Origin: Branchiostoma floridae
Taxonomy: Eukaryota > Chordata > Leptocardii > Amphioxiformes > Branchiostomatidae
Length of the DNA: 62,000 nucleotides
Direction of reading: 5' to 3'
NCBI RefSeq assembly: GCF_000003815.2
Contig: NC_049993.1
Span: 3,480,328-3,542,327, forward strand
The position numbers were made by a program, and so were the translations under genes. This document shows positions 33,314 to 45,300 of this stretch, one piece after another; the first letter of the stretch is position 1; each line of letters begins with the position of its first letter. The notes under the pieces are model-generated. The model was given only the letters and a program-made list of their open reading frames with translations, made no database searches and had not been told where the DNA came from.

Positions 33314-36300
33314 GTGCGTTCTCATTTTTACTTGTGACATTGGAATGAATCAAGTTGGAGAGGGGGGGGGGGTCTACATAACTGTTCTGTAACTGTACTT
33401 TAGTTCATCTACCTATCCCTGGATCTTTGGTCAACGTTGTTTTTAAATCACGTCCGTTGCATCGGCTTTACTGATGGAACATCCTTTTGACAAACTATTG
33501 CAAATGATATGATTCTTATGAATGGAAGTACTATGAATTCTTTAAAGGGGCATTCCACTCCAGAAGGGAGTCTTGTTTTACAATAGATAATGTGACAATG
33601 AATACAGTTTTACATAATCAGCCAAATTTTGTGGAATTCACCTTGGGATGAATTGCGCGATGTGTGTTTTGTAAAACAATATGGCACTCACTAAACCCAT
33701 GCAGACCCTTCCCATGCATTCCCTATACGCATAGACACTTTGTTTATCGTGTATATTTTCGGAAAATATTAGGTTCGCTAAGCACACCGATAAGATAGCA
33801 AAGAATACAAGAACAAGACTAGATTTCTCAGCGAACCTGAAATTATTTTTGTAACCGTACCTAAATGTTTTGCGTTGTACTCAGCCATAGGATCAATTCA
33901 ATTAGAGGGTACTTGGGGAGTGTAGTAGAAGACTGAATGCTTTTGAGGCACGTGGAGCAACTGGGTACTTAAACGTATAATGTGAAGTAGTATGCATTTA
34001 TTACTTCCTAAAATTAATATCTCTCAGAACATAACACCCCCGTCAGGAGTCGAATGCCCCTTTAACGCGCCAAACATGTTTATAATGTGAGATATTGATA
34101 TTGTAAACTCGTTAAACCTATATTTGTCCATTTATATATACACCCTTCTTCGATGCACCAAAATGTTTGTGTTATTGTCACTGCTGTAACGTATACTTCT
34201 TGTGTGCTTTGAATTACACGACTCAGTCACATGCAATTGTGAGTTTTTCATTTGTGACATTGGAGCGTATTATGCAAAGGCGTACTAAAATCTGAATTCC
34301 TGGTTTTTCCAAAGGTTGTAAGAAAAAGCTAGACCATTTGACTGAATTTCTTTCGAGGTCATTAAAAATTTCTTGCCAACTTAGCGGGCTATTTGAAAGT
34401 GTTTTTACCTGATTTATACCATATTTTAATCCTCATATAATACAAAAAGATGACCATAAACGTTTCACTAACGACAACGCCATGTTACACTGTCTGCTTT
34501 TAAGTAAAACGTGGCGCTGGTCAGCCATACTTAATGAGGAAATAAACATGAAATGATAACAGAGTGCATAACAATAAAGTTATAATGGTGCAAAAATGCA
34601 TTAGTACAATTCCATTCGATATATTTTATTGCAAATTCATGTCCATGAGGCAAATTGCATTTAGAGAAAGACTAGATACATGAAATGTGGTTTAGATACA
34701 TGTAGATAAGCTAAATTCTAACTTAAAAATATCAAGTGGATGGATGTACATACGGTACAGAATAGGGTACTAATTCTACGTAACTATTACGGGTTTCGAC
34801 TTCTTTTTTGACAATTGAAAATAAAATGCCCCATGTTTCTATACTAGCTTGATTCGATGATCGAGTAGGAAGAGTATCTTTTGTGGCGTTTGTAACAATA
34901 AAAAATGTAGGTGTGATTTCGGACAATCTTTCAAATAGTGTTTTTCTTTCGGCAACAAATGGGGGGGTAAATAAATTGTGTTTTATTTTCCACTGCATTC
35001 GTTGTGCCCTGCTTACAAATTCTTTATTCTTGAACAATTATCTTCTTTATATTCCTTTCTCTTTTTCTAACGAGTGCGAACTGATTCGTAACTTACATAT
35101 TGTTTAGCGGTATTCAAGGTTATTATGGTACAAGTAGTTTTCCATGTCGTATGCTGTTTGTACGTTTTTGTAAAATCTAAGTTTTCCTTCGTCAACTTGT
35201 AAAAGAAAGTTTGAGTAAACATGTCATTAAACCTTCTTCTTAACAATCGACATTAACCCTCAAACCACCGTATGGGGTAAAAACTGACCCCAGGCGTATA
35301 TCATTGTGTGCCATTATGCAATTTCTGGTCGAAAACAAATTTCTCTCCAGGAGTTTGTTTGTGTATATGTCCTATGACTTCTTCTGCGTTTTTACCGAGA
35401 TTGGTTCATTGTTGATTAAGTTATCCTCGAAAGTTTATGCATGGTCCAGTGGGGTCAAAACTGACAACATCATTTTTTAAACAAACTTTTGAAACCCACA
35501 CCGAAACTACTTATGGTAGGATCACGAATTTTTCAGAGAATGATGTAAATCTAAGCCAAAATTATTGTAGCAACTTTTGTGTCATTATCATGTTATATGG
35601 CGACATTAAGACGTCATCTAGGTAAAATCGTCCGCCATCTTGGATTTTGACTGATGACGTCATCACATTAGCATAAATTATGAATATTGAGTCCTGAAAA
35701 TTACGTTGGATTTTATAAGATGTGATAAACAACTGTTATTTGCCAAGAAAACCTTAAAACTTAAATGTTTAATACAAAATTAGAAAGTTTCGTAAAATAT
35801 TTGTCTGTCAGATTTCCGTTGCCATGGCAACAGGAAAAATGATGAACATACTTTGTTCACTAAAAGTGTTTGCTATCAACATTTTCTAAAAAGTTAAAAA
35901 ATTTGGTGGCCCTAGCATAAGCCATTCAGGCGCTATATGGCATTGAAGCTGGTACAGGCATCAAAAACCTCCTTCCCGGTCTGAATAGCGTTGGTGCAAG
36001 ATGTGGTCCTCATGATCTTTTGCATAAATTATGATAATGAGCTAGAAGTATTCTCACCTAATCATGTCAGATTGTCCCGCATAGATTAATGAAACTATAC
36101 ATATCCCTCAAACCACCGTATGGGGTCAAAACTGACCCCAGGCGTATATCGATGTGTGCCATCATGGCATTTGTGGTCGAAAACAAATTTCCTCCCATGA
36201 GTTTGTTTGTATATATGTCCTATAACTTCTTATAAGTTTTTAACGAGATTGGCTCATTATTGATTAAGTTATCTTAGAAAGTTTATGTATGGTCCAGTGG

Positions 36301-39300
36301 GGTCAAAACTGACCCCAGCATTTTTTTAAACAAACTTTTCCGACCTACACCTAAACTACTTATCTTAGAATCACGAAATTTTTAGAGAATGATGTACATG
36401 TAAGCCAAAATTATTGTAAGAGCTTTTGTGCCAATATCATGTTATATGACGACATTATGACGTCATTTAGGTAATCTCGGCCGCCATCTTGAATTTTGCC
36501 TAATGACGTCATTAAATTAGCATAAATCATGAATATTGAGGTATGAAATTTACGTTGAATTTCATAAGATGTGATAAATAACTGATATCTGCTAAGAAAA
36601 CCTTAAAACTTAAATGTTTAATACAAAATTAGAAAACTTAATAATAATAATAATTAGTAATAGATATGTCTGTCAGAATTTCGTTGCCATGGCAACATGA
36701 AAAATGATGAACATACATTGTTCACTGAAAATTTTTGCTTTCAACATTTTCTAAAAAGTTACCAAGTTTGGTGGCCCTAGCGTGAGCCATTCAGACGTTA
36801 TACGGCATTGAAGTTGTCATCAAAAATCTCCTTCCCGGTCTGAATAGCATTGGTGCAAAATGTGGTCATCATGATCTTTTGCATAAATTATGATAATGAG
36901 CTAGAAATATTCTCACCTAATCATGTCAGACTGTTCCACATAGATTAGTGAAACTAAACATATATAAAAATCACAAAAAGTGTCACACAAAAAATTGTAT
37001 TTGTACAAAATGTTTTGGGGTCAGTTTTGACCCCATACGGTAATCTACGTCGCAAAAAAGCTACGGTGGTTTGAGGGATATATACAAATCACAAAAAGAT
37101 TCACACAAAAAACTGTATTTGTACAAAACGTCAACTTGTAAAAGAAAGTTTGAGTAAACATGTCATTAAACCTTCTTCTTAACAATCGACATTAATAACT
37201 GCTGTCTATGATATCGGTATTTCAGGTGTATGAATAGCCGCTCTTATTAGGTACTTCATTTGGATAATGTTTCCAATTTTTCCTGCGACTGTTCTCTGGT
37301 AAATATTGTTGTGAAACCTGTGATAGAAGAGCATCTACTTGAAAAGAACGTGAAGAAATGTTCATGGCATGCTTTGATGATTTAACATTTTGTAAATTGT
37401 CCAAATGGACCCAACTCAAACTAAAGGCAAACATGTCTTGAAAATAAATGAAAACGAAAAAGATTTACCAAACATTTCAAATTTAACGGGGGCCGCCCTA
37501 AGACGGTCACCGTCGTAAGACGGCACGGATTTTTTGCTGATCTTATTATCCATAAGTACACCGTGTTTGTTGTCACTGACTATGCTGATTACAAAGGTAA
37601 ATAAACCAAGTCCATGCACACAGCTTTAATTTGCATTCCAAGTATACTTTAACATATTTACTTCATTTAAAAAAAAAAACAGAATTCTAACAGTAATGTT
37701 GACAGTGCTGAATCACTGCGGTCACCGGCCTCTGCGTATTGGCGGCTCGTGTCGCTAACTATACGAACTCTTCCAAGCAATCACACAACTGCCACGATAC
37801 ACATAAATAAAGCTCCATAAAACACTATGAATATGGGTCTTCAAATGTTTGTTGAGTAGAAAAGCAACCAAAAGGAAGCGACATAAACATTGCCACCATT
37901 GTACTCCCAAGGGAGTGTGGCCGTGAAGGTGGCAGACTAGAGAACGCTCCAAAGATTTATTTGACTTGTAACAAATGATTCGTGCTGTCTATGAAAATAA
38001 GACTTGATAGAGAGATGTAGATGATATATTCATATAATCAGACAGAGTTTTGTTGATGTTGGCGGTGTCTTTTTTTCGTAATGTTTTTTTTAGTCGGGCA
38101 TTCACAATCAGTGCATTCAGCCCATTGCCGGTAAAAACATCAGCTGGATTGTTCTAGGTACAGCCTTCCTCGTGTGAGACAAGAAGTACATACAGTCACG
38201 ATTTTACTGTCAAAAGAAAGCTAAAATATCATACTATTAATTTTTTTCTGTGTACTTAAATTTACCACTTACTTCTGAAGAGAGCAAAATGTAAAAAAAA
38301 AGCGTACCGAGTTAGGCACACTGTCCAGCGTAGCACAAAATTGGAAGGTTATATACACGAAATTGTCTCACAGTGTTTGCCGCTTGTAACACGCAACGCG
38401 AAAGGTTCATGAACCACAAGAATGCATTTCTTATTCAAGTATGTTGTTGAAATCTATGTGTAAAAAAATCAGTCATCAAAATTTGACCACTCTCAGGCAA
38501 CTAGCCAAGGAGCGTCATGAGTTTGAGCGCAAGAAAAAGCGTACCGTGTTGGGGCACCTCCCGTTATGAATACTGTATCATTATTGACAATGTAAAGCAT
38601 TACTTTGCCAGTTGTGCTATTTTATACTAGTTATCTCATAAAAGATGCCAATGATAAGTCGATTAAGATAGACATCCAGGTAATAAGATAAGCAATACAA
38701 TATACCTGAGTCAAATGTTAATCTATCAGGCATTTTAGACATTTATTTCATTGTACTTCAATCTTGATTGGTCTAAAAAAAACATGGTTATCCATTCAAT
38801 GACGAAAACAAAGAATGCTGTCTAAAATGTCGGACTGTTTCCAAATGTCCTGGTAAAAGTCCGTTGCTTGAGTAGCTTTTGCACTGCACATGTCAATCAT
38901 GTTACAAAAACTTGTTCAAAACATTTATAGGTCATGACAAATCCCCACCACGGCAAGAAGGAGTCGTAACGACGGAATTGATAAATCCAGTGTACAAACA
39001 CAGCGTGACGCAAAGAACTGCAGAAGAAGGTATAAAGTTTTGCCATTAACTTAAAAGTTCATCTGTGTTGGTAAAAGTTAGTATTGGAATATCTAAACTG
39101 TAATATCCAACACTCAAATTTATGACAGAACAGCAACAGTCTTTGTCAAGGAATGAAAGACCCTCAGAGACGGTGGGCGCCATAGACTTCCAGCAACGTA
39201 TGATCCAGTGCTTACTGAGTAACGTTTTCTATCTGCATAACGTGACGTCAGTAGATCGTTCATTCCTTGACAAAGACTGGTGCTGTTCAGTCGAAAAGTC

Positions 39301-42300
39301 CAATTTTCGTGTTGGATATTACGGTTCAACTAGTACAATAAGTTCTATTTTGATGATTCAACTCAGAGAACCTCTTTAAGTTATTACATTGGAAAACCTC
39401 TAATTATACAAGTCCTTTGTTCGATATCCAAAGCTCCTAGAAAAATGTTTGAGTCAATTTAGCTTTATCTTTTTTGAGAAGTATTCAAATGAAATTTTAA
39501 GAGATATAAAAAAAACTATCGATATTTCTAGAGACAGAAAATCCTGCTTCCGATGGAATAGTAGGAAAACCAATGGTCAAACGAGGTGCAGTGAAGAAAA
39601 GGGGTATGGAAAACCCTGCATACGGTATATTTCCACAAGAATCAGCAAATCAAGGTATATGATCGTTTATGAATTCGTTTGTGAAAAAAAGGTTACTATT
39701 CTTTATTACGATTATCACTGTTATTATAATACAATGTTGAGTTGTTAACCTGTTATATATTCAGTACTATGATCTTAACTTTTTTTTAAAATGTTTATAT
39801 GTTGCTAATGATGCTAAAGTTCACTCTTTATATTTTGTCTGGATCCTTGACAATGCTTTTTTATCTGTCATAATTTCTCATTGCCATTATTTTTAAATAT
39901 ATGCAAGACAAAAATGGTAAGAAAACACATGTCATCATACCTTAACTACTTAATTCATATTGGTGATCTATTCGATGTGATATGTAGGATATGTGAGAAT
40001 AGGCTATTGTAATTCTTAAACTGTATTCAAAATTATTTGAAATGTAAACTGCGAGTCAAAAATGTATTGTTGTTTGTGTCACGATAATTTCATGAATCTA
40101 ATATCTTGCTTATCTGGCCGATGCAAGTCTGCGTTTTCTAGAGTCTCTGTTTTCTTCTGACAATGTATGGAAATCGTTCAAAAATGTAAATGTATATTTC
40201 GAAATCAAAAAGCCTGCTTCGCAGACTGATTAAATCGCTTTTCACAGTTGTACAATTTGATGGAACTCAACTCATTTTGATGACATGTATAGTCATCTTT
40301 TATTAAAGTCTAAAATTAAATAAGTAATATATGAAATATATGATATTACCCTCCCACACATGGTTGACTATCGCGGAAATACCTTATGATATCACCCCAG
40401 GCCTGCATTTTCAGCCGCAGACAATGGGTCCTAGGGACGTGGCTACTGACCAACTGTCAGCCCACCAGAGAATAGAGATGCATTTTCGTTGTCCAAAGGC
40501 ACCAAATAAGGCGACTCATAAATATTCAAGAGCAAGATAACAATACCGGCACAACGTTTCACAGTTATTTCAGTTGCATCGCCGTATATCGACCGTGCAT
40601 ACGGAAAAAAACATTATCATCACGCAAAATAAAGAGATTTTTCCGAAAATAGTTTCATCAGGTTGGTAGAATATAGGATAAAGGAGAAATTATTTGTACA
40701 CAACCAGTGGGTACTTACTTAGCTTACGTTTCGATGTCTCTCAGACACCTTCGTCAGAGCTTCTAACTGGAGATTTTTGTGCAACTTGCATTCCGGGCGC
40801 TGATTGACCCGCAACAAACCAGGCAAGCTCATTAATATTCATAAACAAGACGCCCCTAATACCCGTTTACTGCGGCGGAAAAAGCAGGGGTGATATCGTA
40901 AGGCATTCCCGCGATAGTCTGATAACCTTGTGTGGGAGGGTGATATGATACGTGTATTTGCATGTTCTAAGTGAACTCAAGTCAATTTGAAAACAAAAAT
41001 TGTTTACAAAAGTGTTTTCCTCATTAGGCACAAGCGAGGCTGAGGAAGAACATCACTATGAAGACATAGATGCTCTGAGAACAAAAATGAAAGATGGTCA
41101 TGTTAACAGCATCCCAAGAAAAGAAAGAACTAAAAGTGTATCATCAGCAAACGACGTGCCACAAGGGCCAGCAATAGGAGGTACGTAGAGCTGCCATATC
41201 ATAAAGGTAAATAAAAAGTCAAATGAATGCGTTATCTCTTCAGTTCTACCTCATTTCCGTCAGGGCTTGTAAACTCCATTAATGTTATTGCCGATTTTGA
41301 ATGGTGATGTTGAATCTATTTCTTTCCTGTTGTGAATGTTTACTAGGTGTCGATGGTGAGCGCTCCTGTTTTAGAAGGATGTTCCCAAGTACTATCTTTT
41401 CAAAAATTATCTGTGCCCTAGTCATCGCTGCTGTGGTCATGTTTCTGGTGGCGTTGACAGTGGTCATCATTAAGACGATGACCATCTCCAAAAGCCAGGT
41501 TTGTATGCGGCTACGGTATCACACTTTATCAAAATTGAATTAAAAGCTAAATGTTTAAAAAAGTCAAATGCATGTTGATGAAGAGTGGAAAGTAGATATC
41601 ATTGTAAACTTAAGAAGGCAAAAGGACAACTTTTTTCTTTACTTACATCTCAGAAGAAGAAGTAATTTCTCAAGAACGTTAGTTTTAGATACTCGGTAGA
41701 CGCTTGGTAAAATTAGTCCGTATTTCATGCATTACCTATTCTTCCACTTTGCTGTAACGTGTAGTTAGCTCGTAAGGTGCGAATTATGTTATATTTACAA
41801 ATGAAAAAACAAACAAACAATAGAACACAATGGAGACTTAAATAATACATCTCAGTAACCTGAGACTCTATAATGTATGTAATATTTCCTCATCTGGTTA
41901 CGGTTATTGAAAAGAGTAGGGGACCTTCCCGGTGTGGGTGGATCAAGCCATTCCGGCTAAATGCAGTAGGGAATTTCCCGAGTAGCCTCGTAAACCCTGC
42001 TTCGCCATTGAATCAGTTAGACGAACTTGCTGAAGCTCGATGTTTCTGAAGAAGAGAGGCTGCCACAGTGAATGTAGTTCAGTGGCTGGAAGTGGCCAAT
42101 AGCCAATTCGTTAAAAATTGTGACCTCTCGGTGCTAACGTTTTAATAGCCCATTAATCGATTATATAGGAAATTTAGCGACTAGTTTTGATACATGAATT
42201 TAAGTGATTAACAGTTTGTAAAAGTTTAACCTCCTTGATTGATCTTCATTGTATTATCCGGCGTTTTGGTGTTGTTTTTTTCAAGGATACGGTCTTCACA

Positions 42301-45300
42301 ACCAAATCACAAACCTCAACTCCTCCTGACATGATGACGTTCTTTGGGGAAATGATGACGTCATCTGCTGACGTCACTCCAGCTACTGAGATTCTGACGG
42401 AGTCTCCTAGCACCTTGCCAACAGAAGAGAGCTGTACTATCCCAAATGTGCTCTATCCCCAAAGCACTTTTAGGATAGAAGCACTTCTGGGATAAGCCTG
42501 CATCCTAAATGTGCTTCTATTCTAAAAGCGCCCTAAGCCAGAGCGCATCCTGGATATCCCAGACGCGCTTCTTTGTCGCTGTCAATCATGGTGATTGACA
42601 GGACCGCAAGCGGTGATTGTTTCCATATTTGGTTCGACCTCGCGATCGCGAGACGTCGCGACAGTCTACTTGCGATAATTGCGCTGAATGCTGGCTGATG
42701 TGCGAATTCCTCCATTTAGAGTCATCTATTCAAGACATCTTGTTTCTGAAATAAAAGCATGGAGGGACTGAATGTGATGATATATATCTGCAACAGTCTT
42801 TTTAGTTAGTGATGAAATTTCTCAAAGCCCTGTCGTACTGTATAGTAGCTTTTATTTCTCCTTCATGGATATGAAAAGAAAAGATGACAAATCTTCTAAT
42901 GAAAGTTATCTTTATTGCAAGTTAATGCACAGATGTAATCATACACTGCGATATGTATACAGTGTACACAGATAATGGGACATTTATCAAACTTAATTCC
43001 ATGCAGATTAAACACTATTTTGTCCTTTTGATTCTCACTATATGATTTTCATCAATCTAATTGTGCATGGAAGACACAGAAAGCAATTCTCAATAGTGCA
43101 TCCCAAGATGTACTACAAAATGTACCATATAAAATGTATTACAAAATGTACCATAATAAAACATGATGACAGTCAGTGAAAACGTCCAGCTGCACATTGA
43201 TCAATTCCCCAAGCCATTCAGTTCCCAGGTTGTATTCTATCGCAAAAGTGCTTCTGGGATAGAAGCAGATGTTCGTCTAACAAGAATAGTAGATTGTCGT
43301 CTATCCTAAAAAGCGCTTCTGGGATAAAATGTGCTTCTATCCCAAAAGCGCTTCTGGGATATCCAGAATACGTCGCAAGCGAAGGAGCGCATTCTGGATA
43401 TCCTAGAAGCGCTTTTGGGATAGAAGCACATTTGGTATAGATCTGCATCCAAAATCTGCGTCTATCCTAAAAGCGCGTCGCAAGCGAAGAAGCGCATTCT
43501 GGATATCCTGAATGCGCTCCTGTCGAAGGCGGCCGACATCTGTCTTCTCCTGTGCAGGTTGACTTTGTTAATGGTTCGCTGAATTTCAGCTTCTGGTTTT
43601 GTTTCGAACTATCGAACCGGAGATAGCGATACTACCTCGGTGTGTTGGGTCCATGCAGTCAACACGTCACGAGAAAATGGCAGCGGTCACTTCTTGCTAT
43701 TGTGTTACACCAAAGTTTCCATATTTAGTTCGACCTCGCGACACCTGCCGTAATTTACGTGATGGAAATACGCAGTTTATCAAGCAAGCGCTGAACCTAG
43801 ATTTTACGTGATTATGTGAGGGTTAGATCGGGCCACGGAGTCCCCAAAAATGATTTGGTTTATGCAAACTACGTTGATTTGGTGTAAGTATATGCGATCT
43901 TCTATCACAATCAAACCCGGAAGTGACCTCGTGGGAGAACAAAGATGGCGGCCTCAGGTTGACTACGAAAATAGTCTCCGCCTCCTAAGACACTAAGCTC
44001 CTCCCCAACAAGTGCACGTTCTGGATAAACACGTCGGCTTATCCTGAATGCGCTCCGACAGAAGCGCATTCAGGATATCCAGAATGCGCTCCTCGCTTGC
44101 GACGTGTTCTGGATATCCCATAAGCGCTTTTAGGATAGAAGCACATTTTGGATGCCGGTCTATCCTAAAAGCGCTTCTATCCTAAAAGCGCTTTTAGGAT
44201 AGACGACATTCTAGGATGTAACAAATGGTATAGACTGTTGAGAGCTTCAATTGAAGTATTTGGGGTTTGATTTCTTTTCTGGAAGCAGTGAAAGACGAAG
44301 TGTCCCACTTTTTCTATGATGAATGGGTTATGTGACGTTAACAGGGTTATATTTTTGTGTTCGTCAGTAAACGTTTGGAATTTGATGATAATAGACCGAT
44401 CTCCATGGACAGGTTTTACGTGGAAGTAGTGCATAATACAGAAGATTCTGTCGATTACTTTGTATACTTTAGATAAAATAGAAGTACTTTTGTCGGCCAA
44501 GTGCAGTAAATTTCCCCAATTCAGAATAGTACAAATATACATAAATATGTACGTCCGCATTTTTGTAGGGTCTGCCACTACCAGACAAAAGCTGCCTAGG
44601 CAGACCCATGTAATGACTTGTCTCATTGCCAATAAAGTCAAAGTCAACAATATTCATTACTGCCTACGATAAGCCAAGTCTCACTAATCAAACAGCTTCC
44701 TATATTTTCACAATTACAAAGGAGCAAGAGGAATTCGTATGTTTAAGATAAGACTTTTACATGCTTATATGCCTAATGGAGCCAAAAATAGGTCATATTT
44801 ATCGATTCATGATATCTGTAATTTTCAAGCACTAAAACAATACCTTTTTTATTTGATTGTGGTCTGATAGATATCTTTGGACGTTTACTTCACAATTTCA
44901 GTCCATTTTGTTCTATAGAAATAATAGCACGTGTCGTGATAACTTCGGATTGCTGAAGCTTGATCATCTTTTTTCTGCAGCTCCTGAAAACTACAGTGAC
45001 TGTGCTGAGATCTACAACGGAGGATACAAAACAAGCGGTGTTTATTGCATCAACTTAAACAACAACACGGCTGTTGATGTCTACTGTGACATGGACTCTG
45101 ACGGTGAGGTTCAATTCTTAAAGTAAAAAAGTGCCATTTTTAATTCATATGTGTGCCTGTCTAATCCAAAAGATGTTCATGAGGTTAAAACTTTTTTTGT
45201 TGGACTGGTCCAAAAATCGAAATTAAATCAGAGGGCAGGATTTTCGACCGATGAACAGATTATACAGAGTGAGCTTCAGGGCGCCGAGGCCCATAAAAAA

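Noticed and set aside
39122-39379. Paired ORFs on both strands
   Set aside because: They mirror each other because the DNA is a foldback element.
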